From an uncultured Amylibacter sp. (GTDB lineage Bacteria; Pseudomonadota; Alphaproteobacteria; Rhodobacterales; Rhodobacteraceae): a stretch of 64,000 bases of DNA. The DNA lies in NCBI GenBank assembly GCA_905181935.1, contig CAJIZV010000001.1, positions 248,001 to 312,000 on the forward strand. Reading direction: 5' to 3'. The notes beneath the pieces were generated by a model, which saw nothing but the letters and a program-made list of their open reading frames with translations, searched no databases and had not been told where the DNA came from. Positions 54,395 to 64,000 of the stretch are shown one piece after another (within the stretch, counting starts at the first letter, position 1; each line of letters starts with the position of its first letter). The position numbers and the translations under genes were made by a program.

Positions 54395-55771
54395 ATGAAT
54401 GACATTGCATCAGCTATCATAAAAATTAAAGCCTTACTTGGCGATCGTTTGAATACATCTCATGCAGTTCGTGATTTACATGGACAAAATGAAACATATT
54501 TCCAAATTATGTTGCCTGACGCAGTTGCCTTTCCCAATAGTACCGACGAGGTTTCAAAAATTTTAAAGATATGCACTCAATATAACTGCCCAATTATTCC
54601 ATGGGGCGTTGGGACATCATTGGAAGGTCATGCATTACCAATCAGGGGTGGAATAACAGTTGATCTATCTAATATGAATAAAGTTTTAAAAGTCCAAAAC
54701 GAAGATATGTTTGCTATCGTTCAACCTGGCGTGACACGTGAATTCTTAAATCATGAGCTGAGAGCAACAGGTTTGTTTTTTTCTGTGGATCCAGGTGCAA
54801 ATGCAACTTTGGGTGGCATGGCTGCAACACGAGCGTCCGGAACAACAACAGTCAGATATGGAACAATGCGAGAAAATGTTTTGGCAATGGAAATAGTTTT
54901 GTCAGATGGAAGGATTATTCGTACAGGTACACGTGCGAAAAAATCATCTGCAGGGTATGACTTAACAAAACTATTTGTTGGCAGTGAAGGTACTCTGGGA
55001 ATAATCACAGAATTAACTTTAGCTTTGCAGGGCCAACCTGAAGCAATTTCTGCTGCAGTTTGTGATTTTCCAACAATCAAAGCAGCCGTAAACGTTGTAA
55101 TCATGGCAATACAAGCTGGAATACCATTAGCACGTATTGAGTTAATTGATGAGATTTGCATACGTGCTATAAATAAGTATTCAAAATTAGATTACCCTGA
55201 AACACCCCATTTATTTATGGAGTTTCATGGATCAAATGCTGGCGTTGCAGACCAATCACAAACAATGGCAGAAATTATAAAAGAATTTAATGGTGGTGAT
55301 TTTCAATGGTCAACTAAGCCTGAGGATCGCAATAAATTATGGGCTGCCCGTCATCAGGCTTATTACGCTACCAAAGCATTATTTCCAAAACAGATAGGTA
55401 TGTCTACAGATGTTTGTGTTCCCATATCTAAGTTGGCAAAAGCTATAAGTGATACGCAGGATGATTTGAAAGAATTTAATGTTGTAGGTACGATTATTGG
55501 ACATGTAGGAGACGGTAATTACCATACATTACTGTTCTGTGATCCAAATAATGCCAAAGAATTAGAGCGTAATAAATTACTTGCACATCGCATGGCGCAA
55601 AGAGCATTAGATGTTGGAGGAACTGTAACAGGTGAACATGGTATTGGGATGGGCAAATTAGATTATATGGCTCAAGAACATGGTGAGGCTCTAAATGTAA
55701 TGTCTGACTTGAAGCGATTATTTGATCCAAAAAATATCATGAATCCAGGAAAAATGATTGATTTGAATTAA
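54395..55771 (+). CDS. FAD-linked 2-hydroxyacid oxidase (GlcD / D-lactate dehydrogenase type)
   Basis: A 458-aa flavoprotein of the VAO family. The FAD-binding domain (about 40-215) has PWGVGTSLEGHALPIRGGITVDLS near 72 and the pyrophosphate-binding stretch GGMAATRASGT, while the C-terminal cap ends with GTVTGEHGIGMGKLDYM, the metal/flavin segment. It could oxidise glycolate, D-lactate or a related 2-hydroxyacid. The Fe-S partners GlcE and GlcF are not adjacent, so it is probably the single-subunit type. The ATG at 54395 was taken over an upstream TTG because GGAG precedes it by six bases. If it makes glyoxylate it would feed the malate synthase at 39660. Confidence 0.85.
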   Translation: MNDIASAIIKIKALLGDRLNTSHAVRDLHGQNETYFQIMLPDAVAFPNSTDEVSKILKICTQYNCPIIPWGVGTSLEGHALPIRGGITVDLSNMNKVLKVQNEDMFAIVQPGVTREFLNHELRATGLFFSVDPGANATLGGMAATRASGTTTVRYGTMRENVLAMEIVLSDGRIIRTGTRAKKSSAGYDLTKLFVGSEGTLGIITELTLALQGQPEAISAAVCDFPTIKAAVNVVIMAIQAGIPLARIELIDEICIRAINKYSKLDYPETPHLFMEFHGSNAGVADQSQTMAEIIKEFNGGDFQWSTKPEDRNKLWAARHQAYYATKALFPKQIGMSTDVCVPISKLAKAISDTQDDLKEFNVVGTIIGHVGDGNYHTLLFCDPNNAKELERNKLLAHRMAQRALDVGGTVTGEHGIGMGKLDYMAQEHGEALNVMSDLKRLFDPKNIMNPGKMIDLN

Positions 55772-55833
55772 ATCAATTAATTTTATCTAAAAAATATTAT
55801 ATTATCTTATCTTAATATTTTAATAATCTACGC

Positions 55834-57471
55834 CTATAGAAGCGCTTGTGCTGCTGCGCGGGCCTCTGGGGTAATTATATCTCCTGCCAACATGCGGGCA
55901 ATCTCATTTATACGTGCTTCAGTGTCTAATTCTACAACGGTAGTAAATGTTTCACCTTTTAATACACTTTTTTGAACTCGCCAATGATGAGCGCCTTTAG
56001 CCGCAACTTGGGGGCTATGAGTTACTACTAATACCTGGCCTGAGGCAGCAATATCAGATAACCTTTGTCCAACAGCATCTGCTGTTGCGCCACCAACACC
56101 ACGATCAATTTCATCAAAAATCATAGTTATTCCTTGCGTTTTATTTGTTAAACAAACTTTAAGTGCAAGTAAAAACCGAGATAGCTCTCCACCCGATGCA
56201 ATTTTATTGATAGGTCCCGCCGGTGCTCCTGGATTGGTGGAAACCATAAATGTTACGGTATCTATCCCATCAGAACTGGCATTCGCTACTTCTAAATTTG
56301 TAGTGAATATAGCTTGTTCTAATTTCAACGGCGCCAATTCTTTAGCCATTGAGTACTCTAATTCTTTTGCAGACTTTTTTCGGGAAACTGAAAGATCAGA
56401 AGCAAGTTTATCATAGTCAACTTTTGCTTGGAATAGCTGTTGTTCCAAACTAATAATTTTGTCTGCACCCAGTTCGATTCCTTTAAGTTTTCTTGATAAT
56501 TCTTGCTTAAATAAAGCTAAGTCATCAGGGAGTACTGAATGTTTTCGAGCCAGAGCACGTATTGAAAACAGTCGCTCTTCAGTTTGCTCTAATTCTAGAG
56601 GATCAAAGTCCAATGATGACAAACAACTTTCCACACCTTGTTGCGATGTTGAAAGCTCTGATATAGCTCGAGATAATGCAGATATAGCTATATCCAAGCG
56701 ACCTTCAGCTTGTCCTGATACACCTTCAAGCCAACGGCTTGCATCATTTAATAAACCTTCAGCTCCGTCTAAACTTAAATTTTTTGATACCTTTTTTATA
56801 TCTTCACGAATTTTTATTGAAGCCTGCATCAATCTACGCTTCACATCTAAAGCTTTATCTTCACCAGTTTCAGGTGCTAATTGATTGATTTCATCAAGTG
56901 AATGAACAAGATATTCTTGATTTTTCTGCGCCGCAGTGAATTCAATCTTAGTCTCCTCAAGTTGCTTTTTAAAAAGATGATAAGCTTTCCATGCATTTCG
57001 AACATTAGATGTGTCTAAGCTTCCGAATTCATCTAACAAATCACAATGTTTGCGAGGATTCAGCAGTCCAATATCGTCATGCTGACCATGCAATTCAACT
57101 AATACATCTGATAACTGTCGCAACATTTCACCCGAACAACGTCGATCATTGACATATGCTGTTTTACGGCCATCACTGGCATTTGTTCTCCGCAAAATTA
57201 ACTCATCAGCTTCAGGAAAGCCCGCTTCCACTAATATAATTCTAGCAGGGTGACCAATACTTAAATCGAACCATGCAGTAACTACACCCTGAGTTGCTCC
57301 TGATCGGACTAGATCTGCACGACCACGCCATCCTAAGACAAACCCAAGGCTATCAAGTAAAATGGATTTCCCAGCACCTGTTTCACCAGTTAATACATTC
57401 AGTCCAGACTGAAATTTCAAATCTAACCGATCTATCAACAACATGTCTGTAATATGAATACCACGTAACAT
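55834..57471 (-). CDS. recN: DNA repair protein RecN
   Basis: An SMC-like ATPase for double-strand break repair, 545 aa. Walker A GETGAGKS is at 29-36, a long coiled-coil middle (about 170-390) follows, and the C-terminal half brings the ABC signature region (SGGELSRFLLALK) and Walker B (MIFDEIDRGVGG). It sits just after bamD (6 bp gap) in the leftward cell-envelope cluster. No LexA box was seen before it, so it may be expressed with that operon. Confidence 0.95.
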   Translation of the reverse strand: MLRGIHITDMLLIDRLDLKFQSGLNVLTGETGAGKSILLDSLGFVLGWRGRADLVRSGATQGVVTAWFDLSIGHPARIILVEAGFPEADELILRRTNASDGRKTAYVNDRRCSGEMLRQLSDVLVELHGQHDDIGLLNPRKHCDLLDEFGSLDTSNVRNAWKAYHLFKKQLEETKIEFTAAQKNQEYLVHSLDEINQLAPETGEDKALDVKRRLMQASIKIREDIKKVSKNLSLDGAEGLLNDASRWLEGVSGQAEGRLDIAISALSRAISELSTSQQGVESCLSSLDFDPLELEQTEERLFSIRALARKHSVLPDDLALFKQELSRKLKGIELGADKIISLEQQLFQAKVDYDKLASDLSVSRKKSAKELEYSMAKELAPLKLEQAIFTTNLEVANASSDGIDTVTFMVSTNPGAPAGPINKIASGGELSRFLLALKVCLTNKTQGITMIFDEIDRGVGGATADAVGQRLSDIAASGQVLVVTHSPQVAAKGAHHWRVQKSVLKGETFTTVVELDTEARINEIARMLAGDIITPEARAAAQALL

Positions 57472-57477
57472 ATCGCG

Positions 57478-58320
57478 TTACAGCCATTTTCCTTGGCCAA
57501 CTCGGCGCCATAAATTATTTAACCAACTCGAACCTTCGTTATCTACTGCTTCCATCGATAAACCCTGACCAGTTAACAAAACATATGCATCCTTGTACCA
57601 ATCAGAGGCCTGGAAGTTATGGCCTAAGATTGCACCAGTTGTTTGTGCATCAGCACTCAAACCTAGCGACAAATACGATTCAACTAAACGGTATAAAGCT
57701 TCAGGAGTATGACTAGTAGTTTGGAATTCTTCTACAACCACTCTGAATCTTGCGATAGCAGCACCAAAATGTCCACGTTTTTGGTAATAACGTCCAATTT
57801 CCATTTCCTTTCCAGCCAAATGATCCAGCGATAAATCAAATTTTAATAAAGCAGGCGATGCATATTCACTATTAGGATAACGCTCGATAACATTTCTAAA
57901 TGCCTGTATTGCCTCAAATGTTACGGACTGATCACGGCTAACATTATCAATTTGGTCATAAAAGCTGAGAGCTATTAAATATTGCGCATGTGCAGCATTC
58001 TTATCAGCGGGATAAAAATCTAAAAAACGCCTAGAATCCTCACGGCTTTGTAAATAAAAACCACCCTGATGATTTGCAACTGCAGACATAATTAAAGATT
58101 GTTTTGCAAGTTTAGAATAAGGATATAGTCGTTCAATCTTAGCAAACAAATCTGAAGCTTCTTGGTTTAAGTTATTTTCTAATAGGATTTCAGCTTGTTC
58201 ATATATCTTTTGAGCAGGAAGTTCTTCTAAAGGTTCTGAATTTTCCATTCCATTGCAGGCAGATAAGACACCAGAAAAAGTGAGTAATAGCCATGTAATT
58301 CTGCCCCATTTCATGGTCAT
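57478..58320 (-). CDS. bamD: Outer-membrane protein assembly lipoprotein BamD
   Basis: The essential BAM-complex lipoprotein. A lipobox LSAC with Cys22 follows a hydrophobic signal sequence, then five TPR-like helical repeats (about 35-240), for example AEILLENNLNQEASDLFAKIERLYPYSKLA. The 280-aa length is typical for alphaproteobacteria. A start two codons further in (58314) is equally possible. It sits between lpxC and recN. Confidence 0.93.
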   Translation of the reverse strand: MTMKWGRITWLLLTFSGVLSACNGMENSEPLEELPAQKIYEQAEILLENNLNQEASDLFAKIERLYPYSKLAKQSLIMSAVANHQGGFYLQSREDSRRFLDFYPADKNAAHAQYLIALSFYDQIDNVSRDQSVTFEAIQAFRNVIERYPNSEYASPALLKFDLSLDHLAGKEMEIGRYYQKRGHFGAAIARFRVVVEEFQTTSHTPEALYRLVESYLSLGLSADAQTTGAILGHNFQASDWYKDAYVLLTGQGLSMEAVDNEGSSWLNNLWRRVGQGKWL

Positions 58321-58453
58321 AAAAAATTCCTATTTTTTGGCGTAGCAAGTACGCATATTTTACTATCAATTAACACATTTTATAAGAAGAAAAAACTATT
58401 TCAACAGTTTAAATATCAAAATTATGAACTAAAAAACTGATATAAAATTTCAG

Positions 58454-59368
58454 CTATTGAACAAAGTCATCCCAGGAAATGTCTGCTCCAGGTAAATCAT
58501 GGCTGATATCACTTGAGCATTCAATCATCTCCCAAGCACTTTGCTTAGAAAATAAAGCATGCAATATTAAATTAGTTGCCCTATGACCCGCACGCTTACC
58601 TTTGTATTTACCAAGAATAGGACAACCCGCTAAATAAAGGTCACCCAGAACGTCTAGCATTTTGTGGCCAACACATTCATCAACACGGCGAAAACCTTCA
58701 GGATTTAAAATTATACCATTGTCTACAACAATGGCATTATCTAAGCTGCCACCCAGAGCTAATCCAATTGATTGTAAATGATCAACATCACACAATTTAC
58801 CAAATGTACGACAATTAGATAATTCTCTTACAAAAGTACCATTAGCCATATTCAATTTTTTTTCTTGATGCCCAATTGCTGCATCGTCATAACTAATTTC
58901 AAAATCAATTTTTAATGTTTCACATGGTGAAAGGCTAACTTCAAAATCATCAATCATAACTGAAACAGGTTCTAAAACTCTAATAGCCCTGATAGGTGCG
59001 TCAAGCTTCTGCAAACCAGCACGTAATATTGCACTAACAAAAGGAGCAGACGAACCATCCATGATTGGAACTTCAGGTCCATCAATTTCAATAATAGCGT
59101 TATGAACACCTGTGCCTGCTAGTGAAGCCATTAAATGCTCAATTGTAGAAACTTCAGCACCATTAGAATTACTAATACGTGTGCAAAGTTTTGTATTATT
59201 AACTGCATCATAACGTGCTGGGATTAGATTATCACCATCTATAACATCAGTCCGACGGAACCATATTCCATATTCAGCAGATGCAGGTGAAATAGTTAAA
59301 TTACTAGTAATCCCTGAATGGAGGCCCACTCCAGACATTTTGATCGTTTTTTTTACTGTTGTTTGCAT
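58454..59368 (-). CDS. lpxC: UDP-3-O-acyl-N-acetylglucosamine deacetylase
   Basis: The committed step of lipid A synthesis. Zinc ligands are visible in STIEHLMASLAG (His78) and in the late VGHKMLDVLGD block (His and Asp). The substrate loop GVHNAIIEIDGPEVPIMDGSS lies between. At 304 aa it is full length. It lies between ftsZ and bamD, an order shared by Rhodobacterales. Confidence 0.95.
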   Translation of the reverse strand: MQTTVKKTIKMSGVGLHSGITSNLTISPASAEYGIWFRRTDVIDGDNLIPARYDAVNNTKLCTRISNSNGAEVSTIEHLMASLAGTGVHNAIIEIDGPEVPIMDGSSAPFVSAILRAGLQKLDAPIRAIRVLEPVSVMIDDFEVSLSPCETLKIDFEISYDDAAIGHQEKKLNMANGTFVRELSNCRTFGKLCDVDHLQSIGLALGGSLDNAIVVDNGIILNPEGFRRVDECVGHKMLDVLGDLYLAGCPILGKYKGKRAGHRATNLILHALFSKQSAWEMIECSSDISHDLPGADISWDDFVQ

Positions 59369-59490
59369 AACAACCTACAAATAAGATTTTTCTAAATTTA
59401 AAATATAACTATAGCTTATTGAACAAGCACTCAATTCACGCTTTGTGTCCAAATCTAACAAAAGTTGTAATATTTACTTAATCTACTAAG

Positions 59491-59515
59491 AAAGGGGCGG
59501 AAAACCGCACCCTTT
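59491..59515 (-). terminator. Stem-loop terminator after ftsZ
   Basis: A strong stem (AAAGGGGCGG at 59491-59500 with CCGC-A-CCCTTT at 59505-59515, one bulged base, AAAA loop) lies about 14 bp past the ftsZ stop. On the minus strand it ends in a short T/C stretch (CCCCTTTCTTA), so it should terminate at least part of ftsZ transcription before lpxC. The opposite direction also shows TTTT. Confidence 0.6.
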
Positions 59516-59528
59516 TAAAACTTAGCAT

Positions 59529-61115
59529 TTAGTTTGCCTGGCGCCTCAAAAAAGCAGGCACTTCAACTTGATCATCGTTGATGTCCATCTCTTCATATTC
59601 TGAACTATATCGTGGTTCAGCAGGAGCAGCCGGCTGACTACGTAATGATGGTTCCAAACTTCCAGATCCTGTCATACGAGAAATTAAACCGCCAAGAACA
59701 CTTTTGCGCTCACTTGAATGACCCCGCCCAAGAGTTTCTGTAACATTTGATAGTGGTGTAATTCGTAGTGGCTGTTGCTTTGGCTGTTTTTGTACAGCAG
59801 CATGCAGACGAGCCATAGTTTCATTACTTGGCTGGGAAGACAGCTCTGTTGAAAAGTTTTCATATGAAGGTTGAAATTCATCAACAGTCTCTAAGCTTGG
59901 CTCTATTGATGCTTGATATGCAGGCTCAGGCAAGTCATCGCGAAAACGTTTTGGCTCTACATATTCCTGTTTTTCAAAAAGTGTTGGCTCTAAAATTTCA
60001 GAGCTAACTTCTAATTCACTTACAGTAGACCGTTCAGATTTTTTTTCTGCAACCGTAACTTCTTGCAAATGAGTATTACCATCAGCCCTCATTGGAAGAG
60101 GTGATTTTAAAGTACGGCGAGGAACAGGCGTATCACCAGCATCTTTTTCAGCAGCGTCAATACCTGTGGCAACAACGGAAACACGCATAATACCATCAAG
60201 TGTTTCATCCAATGCAGAACCAACAAGAATATTAGCATTTGGATCAACTTTGTCACGAATTCTATTTGCTGCTTCATCTACTTCAAACAGCGTTAGATCA
60301 GAACTACCCGTAATATTAATTAATACGCCACGCGCACCATCTAAGGAAATTTCATCTAACAATGGATTATTTATCGCCTTCTCTGCTGCTTGGATAGCAC
60401 GATCTTCACCTGAGGCTTCTCCAGTTCCCATCATAGCCTTACCCATTTCATCCATAACAACACGAATATCAGCAAAATCTAGATTAATAATACCTGGTCG
60501 GACGATTAAATCAGTTACACCCTTAACCCCTTGATATAAAACGTCATCTGCAAGGCTGAATGCCTCTGTAAATGTTGTTTTTTCATTTGCAATACGAAAT
60601 AAATTTTGATTTGGGATAATAATTAATGTGTCTACAACAGACTGAAGAGTTTCAACGCCATCATCAGCCTGACGTGCTCGCTTAAATCCCTCAAATTGAA
60701 AAGGTTTTGTTACAACCCCTACAGTTAATATTCCTAATTCACGGGCTGCCTGAGCAATAATAGGCGCAGCACCAGTACCAGTACCACCGCCCATACCAGC
60801 TGTAATAAAGCACATATGGCTTCCAGCCAAATGATCCACTATTGTCTCTATACTTTCTTCAGCAGCTTTAGCTCCAACAGCAGGTTGAGCACCTGCGCCC
60901 AAACCTTCAGTTGCTTTTTCACCAAGCTGAATGCGAATTGATGCTTTTGATAACTGCAAAGCTTGGGCATCAGTATTGGCTACAATAAAATCAACCCCAT
61001 CAAGGTTTTTTTCTATCATATTATTTACTGCATTACACCCCGCGCCACCAACACCAAAAACGGTGATTTTTGGACGTAGGTCCGCTGCTTCAGGTATTTG
61101 GAGATTCAGAGTCAT
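59529..61115 (-). CDS. ftsZ: Cell division protein FtsZ
   Basis: The tubulin-like GTPase that forms the division ring. The GTP-binding signature GGGTGTG is at 109-115, and the first about 320 residues are the conserved GTPase core. Then comes a long, low-complexity linker (about 330-510) and the conserved C-terminal tail VPAFLRRQ, which binds FtsA and ZapA-type partners. The total of 528 aa, with the long linker, is normal for Rhodobacterales. It is preceded by its own promoter-like region. Confidence 0.97.
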   Translation of the reverse strand: MTLNLQIPEAADLRPKITVFGVGGAGCNAVNNMIEKNLDGVDFIVANTDAQALQLSKASIRIQLGEKATEGLGAGAQPAVGAKAAEESIETIVDHLAGSHMCFITAGMGGGTGTGAAPIIAQAARELGILTVGVVTKPFQFEGFKRARQADDGVETLQSVVDTLIIIPNQNLFRIANEKTTFTEAFSLADDVLYQGVKGVTDLIVRPGIINLDFADIRVVMDEMGKAMMGTGEASGEDRAIQAAEKAINNPLLDEISLDGARGVLINITGSSDLTLFEVDEAANRIRDKVDPNANILVGSALDETLDGIMRVSVVATGIDAAEKDAGDTPVPRRTLKSPLPMRADGNTHLQEVTVAEKKSERSTVSELEVSSEILEPTLFEKQEYVEPKRFRDDLPEPAYQASIEPSLETVDEFQPSYENFSTELSSQPSNETMARLHAAVQKQPKQQPLRITPLSNVTETLGRGHSSERKSVLGGLISRMTGSGSLEPSLRSQPAAPAEPRYSSEYEEMDINDDQVEVPAFLRRQAN

Positions 61116-61175
61116 GGTCTGCCCGCCTGTTTTAAGATTTACTGCTCTGTCACTTTTCGCGACTTATTATATTTT

Positions 61176-61203
61176 ATTATACCAAAGTGATTCGCTGGCG
61201 TCA
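61176..61203 (-). promoter_or_regulatory. Candidate ftsZ promoter
   Basis: On the minus strand TGACGC (61198-61203) is followed after 16 bp by a consensus TATAAT (61176-61181), about 60 bp upstream of the ftsZ ATG. The -35 is imperfect and a second TATAAT-like element lies close by, so the exact start is uncertain. It would let ftsZ be transcribed independently of ftsQA. Confidence 0.5.
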
Positions 61204-61276
61204 CCAAAAATCGTACTTAATGCATATATAATCACCAAAAAAATATATTTAGGCAGATTTTAGCTTGAAAATACTT

Positions 61277-62611
61277 TTACCAGTTTTCTTTTACCCACTG
61301 CATTGCACGTTTCATTGGTTTCACACCAAGCCTTTGAGCAGGCAAATCAAAATCCCAACACTCGTCTTGGGGGTGAGCTGCATAAAGTGCTAATCCAACT
61401 GGTGCTGCATAATCTGGCCCTGTTGCTGCTTGAGGCAATCCATGCACACGCAACGGACGGCCTAATCGAACTTGTTGGCCCAAAATTCGGCTAGCTAAAC
61501 CTTCCATACCAGGAATTTGGCTTGCTCCACCTGTCAAAACAATTCGTTGACTTGGTAAGGTATCAAAACGTGCTGCTTGTAATTTATAATAAACTTCCTC
61601 GAGTATTTCTTCCACACGAGGACGTATAATACCGATAATTTCTGATCTTGTGAATTGACGGCGATCATGATCCCAATCACCAGACTGCCCATCGACATCG
61701 ATCATATCTCGATCATCCATTGATGTAGCAACGACACCACCATGAATAGTTTTAATACGCTCTGCAGTATTACGGGGAATTTGAAGTCCTGAAGATAGGT
61801 CTGATGTGACATGATCTCCACCTATCCGAACAGAGTCTGCAAAAATCATTTGTTTACGTAAAAATACTGCCACTGAAGTTGATCCACCGCCAATATCGAT
61901 ACAAGCAGCACCCAATTCTTGTTCATCTTCTACAAGAGCAGAAATAGCTGATGCATAGGCGGATGATACAACCCCAGCCAACTCCAAGTCACAACGCTTA
62001 ATACACGTTATTAAATTCTGAATAACGCGAGTATCAATGGTTAACAGATGCATATCTACAGATAACGAATGTCCAATTTGGCCCCGTGGATCAGATAGAG
62101 AAGGATTTTGATCTAAAGCAAAATTTACTGGCATAGCGTGAATTGCTTCACGCCCATCCCCAAAATTCGGAGCATCACATGCAGCCAAAACACGGCTTAT
62201 ATCCATATCAGTGACATTGCCCGTCTCTACAGCAACCTCCCCTGCCAAACCATAAGACTTAGGGTTAGCACCAGAAAAGCAAGCCATGACATGATCAACG
62301 CGAACATTAGCCATTTTCTGCGCACCCTGGACTGCAGTCCGTATTGCACGTTCAGTCTCTTCCATAGTAGATATTTCACCAAGCTTTACGCCTCGTGAAC
62401 GAGTTTTTGCCACTCCAATAACACGAAATGCTCCATGCTTAGCTATAGCGCCCATACCTTCAGACGCATGCATTTGGACAGAAGGATCAAATTGTAAAAT
62501 CATACAAACAATTTTAGATGTACCAACATCTAAAATTGCAACAACACCTCGCTGTAGTGCTGCACGTCGCTTCTGACGCATTATTTTTTGGGTTTCGTAA
62601 AGAGTTTGCAT
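61277..62611 (-). CDS. ftsA: Cell division protein FtsA
   Basis: Actin-like protein that tethers FtsZ to the membrane. The ATP-binding core starts VAILDVGTSKIVCMI near 24, the SHS2 domain follows, and the second phosphate-binding block CIDIGGGSTSVAVF lies near 235. The C-terminal amphipathic helix (KPMKRAMQWVKENW, last 14 residues) is the membrane anchor. 444 aa. It is directly after ftsQ with a 9-bp gap. Confidence 0.96.
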   Translation of the reverse strand: MQTLYETQKIMRQKRRAALQRGVVAILDVGTSKIVCMILQFDPSVQMHASEGMGAIAKHGAFRVIGVAKTRSRGVKLGEISTMEETERAIRTAVQGAQKMANVRVDHVMACFSGANPKSYGLAGEVAVETGNVTDMDISRVLAACDAPNFGDGREAIHAMPVNFALDQNPSLSDPRGQIGHSLSVDMHLLTIDTRVIQNLITCIKRCDLELAGVVSSAYASAISALVEDEQELGAACIDIGGGSTSVAVFLRKQMIFADSVRIGGDHVTSDLSSGLQIPRNTAERIKTIHGGVVATSMDDRDMIDVDGQSGDWDHDRRQFTRSEIIGIIRPRVEEILEEVYYKLQAARFDTLPSQRIVLTGGASQIPGMEGLASRILGQQVRLGRPLRVHGLPQAATGPDYAAPVGLALYAAHPQDECWDFDLPAQRLGVKPMKRAMQWVKENW

Positions 62612-62620
62612 GAAAGATCT

Positions 62621-63622
62621 CTATTCAGTTAGCGCGGAAGCGCGGATAATTTTAGTTGCAAGGTCAGTAAGGCGTAAAACTGGACGGGCAGCATCACGCA
62701 TGTCAATTATGACAATATCACGATTTAAAATTTGTTGAGCAGTGTCTAAGGCCAAAACACGGTTTAAAGCATCTAGCGGATTATCTTCTGGTAGTTGAAT
62801 AATCTGGCCTCGATCTAAAATCACATCCCAACGTCGCATTCCCATTCGGCGTAGTCCACGCAGTCTATTTACAATGGGCTCAGCCATGGTATAAAGTTCT
62901 AAAGCTTCAAACATATGCGCTTTTGCTGCAGTGCCTGCAATTAATGGCAAATCTTGGCGATCAAGGCGAGATGTTAATAAACCAGCTAACTCACCTTCAG
63001 AATCAAGCATCTCTAATTTAGGCCCATCACGCCATATAATAAGTGGTTTGCGTTGATCAAGCCGTACCTCCAATAATCCACCAGATCGCAAAAATAATGA
63101 GGCCACTTTTACTTCATCCATCTGCTCAATCTGGTTTTTAATTTTAGGTAAATCCAAATCAAATGAATTTGTTGGGAACTGTAAATTTAAAGATTTTCGA
63201 ATAGACGATGCAAGTTCTTCAGTTCCACCATCAATTTTCATTAACTCGACTTTAAACTCTGGCCGCGCTTGAATGCTTGACTGGGCCTCCAACATAACAT
63301 CCGCAAGCCTAGCACGCAGAATATCATTTTTTGAAAAATATAGTCCTATTAAAAATATTATTATTAAGGGAAGCCCAATCGTTACTCCACTACGTACTAT
63401 TGGTGTCAACCATAAGCGTTGGATTTTGTATCCAACACGACTCGGTGCAGGATCTAGCTTCACAATTTTTTTTGGTGTCTTTTGCCCAAATAAACGTTCA
63501 ATTTTTTCAGCTGAGACTTCGCCCAAAGGAGCAATATTTGGAGCATCCTGCTTCCGCCTATTTATAGATTCTAGCGGTGACATTTTACTAATTTTTGGCT
63601 CTTTACGATCTATCGGTTGCAT
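62621..63622 (-). CDS. ftsQ: Cell division protein FtsQ
   Basis: Bitopic division protein of 333 aa: a cytoplasmic N-terminus rich in lysine and proline, one membrane segment at about 70-95 ([20 protein letters not shown]), a POTRA domain (about 120-190) and the FtsQ beta domain. The start at 63622 overlaps the ddl end by 13 bases and has GAGGA five to nine bases before it. Part of the ddl-ftsQ-ftsA-ftsZ cluster. Confidence 0.92.
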   Translation of the reverse strand: MQPIDRKEPKISKMSPLESINRRKQDAPNIAPLGEVSAEKIERLFGQKTPKKIVKLDPAPSRVGYKIQRLWLTPIVRSGVTIGLPLIIIFLIGLYFSKNDILRARLADVMLEAQSSIQARPEFKVELMKIDGGTEELASSIRKSLNLQFPTNSFDLDLPKIKNQIEQMDEVKVASLFLRSGGLLEVRLDQRKPLIIWRDGPKLEMLDSEGELAGLLTSRLDRQDLPLIAGTAAKAHMFEALELYTMAEPIVNRLRGLRRMGMRRWDVILDRGQIIQLPEDNPLDALNRVLALDTAQQILNRDIVIIDMRDAARPVLRLTDLATKIIRASALTE

Positions 63623-64000
63623 GACGCATCCTCAACCATCCATCTGACTAAAGTATAAAACGACGTACCTTCATATGCAGCTTGTTCAGGTGCTAATGAT
63701 GTTGGCGTCATACCTGGCTGCGTATTAGTTTCAAGTAACTTTAAACCGGCTAAGCCAAGTGTTTCATCCCAACGAAAATCAGTACGTGTCATCCCGCGAC
63801 AACTCAAACAAATGTGCGCGCGTTCAGCATAATCAATACATGCAGAAAAAATTTCTTTAGGAATATCAGCTGGCACAACATGATACGACCCACCATCTTT
63901 GTATTTAGCATCAAAGTCATACCAGCTATCAGTAAAAATATCCGTAACAGTTAAGGCGCGATTATTAACTACAGAGGACGTCAATTCACGACCAGGAATA
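63610..64000 (-). CDS. ddl: D-alanine--D-alanine ligase (5' part lost at window end)
   Basis: Only the C-terminal about 130 residues are in the window; the frame stays open to position 64000. The segment [10 protein letters not shown] at the extreme right belongs to the ATP-grasp beta strand, and [14 protein letters not shown] near 63720 carries the magnesium/adenine-site ENP-type residues of Ddl. The product makes the D-Ala-D-Ala dipeptide of peptidoglycan. It overlaps ftsQ by 13 bases at its 3' end. Confidence 0.93.
   Translation of the reverse strand, partial: IPGRELTSSVVNNRALTVTDIFTDSWYDFDAKYKDGGSYHVVPADIPKEIFSACIDYAERAHICLSCRGMTRTDFRWDETLGLAGLKLLETNTQPGMTPTSLAPEQAAYEGTSFYTLVRWMVEDASCNR

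Noticed and set aside
1-64000. CRISPR arrays, prophage, insertion sequences, riboswitches, rRNA operons
   Set aside because: No regularly spaced repeats, integrase or transposase genes, or recognisable riboswitch cores were seen. The only long repeat is the transporter block.

Overview
The window is a stretch of alphaproteobacterial chromosome. By gene content and order it most resembles a low-GC (roughly 37 % by eye), probably marine member of the Rhodobacterales. The pointers are the run ddl-ftsQ-ftsA-ftsZ-lpxC-bamD-recN, the long form of dCTP deaminase, bolA / J-domain protein / cobS / cobT side by side, a DksA with one zinc-finger cysteine, heterotetrameric sarcosine oxidase, and many TRAP and C1/C2 metabolism genes. 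This placement comes from family knowledge, not from a database search. Genes are tightly packed, and stop/start overlaps of the TAATG or ATGA kind recur.

Layout. 1-8.7 kb: the 3' end of a tRNA (probably Pro), dcd, then leftward SPOR protein-nagZ-scpA-scpB, argS and dgt, and rightward erpA and xth. 8.8-13.7 kb: a flavin monooxygenase, dksA with a clear terminator, a 55-aa membrane protein and an M48 peptidase, a PIN-domain protein overlapping an RlmI-like methyltransferase, and a 48-aa protein with a strong ribosome site. 13.8-19.6 kb: a leftward sarcosine oxidase operon soxB-(unknown periplasmic protein)-soxD-soxA-soxG with a recognisable promoter/operator. 19.7-23.5 kb: ccmI-ruvX-DUF1289, then a TauE/SafE permease and dusA.

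23.5-37.8 kb is the accessory-looking part and the most interesting. A 2,967-bp block carrying a complete TRAP transporter (dctP-dctQ-dctM) occurs twice in the same orientation, 9,378 bp apart, at 24723-27689 and 34101-37067. All three proteins are identical between copies and every stretch compared by eye is base-identical. The right-hand copy sits in a classical malonate operon: divergent GntR regulator, TRAP genes, malonyl-CoA decarboxylase (matA), malonyl-CoA synthetase (matB). The left-hand copy has a different but related GntR regulator and feeds into a maleate isomerase-like gene. The block ends 9 bases inside matA, which suggests that the malonate copy is the source and the other is derived. 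Between them lie a glutamine-amidotransferase hydrolase, a quinone oxidoreductase and two long gene-poor stretches.

38-42 kb: a zinc-type alcohol dehydrogenase relative, glcG and malate synthase G (glcB). The glcB/pepN intergenic region holds two tandem GTATAC-centred boxes like the one in front of the malonate operon. This suggests joint control of malonate use (which ends in acetyl-CoA) and of malate synthase (which consumes acetyl-CoA). 42-55.8 kb: pepN, gatB, a DUF4177 protein, bolA, a J-domain protein, cobS-cobT-pepP, a ClC channel and a GlcD-like oxidase. 55.8-64 kb: the division/envelope cluster recN-bamD-lpxC-ftsZ-ftsA-ftsQ-ddl, read leftward, with ddl cut by the window end. I found no CRISPR array, prophage, insertion sequence or rRNA gene.
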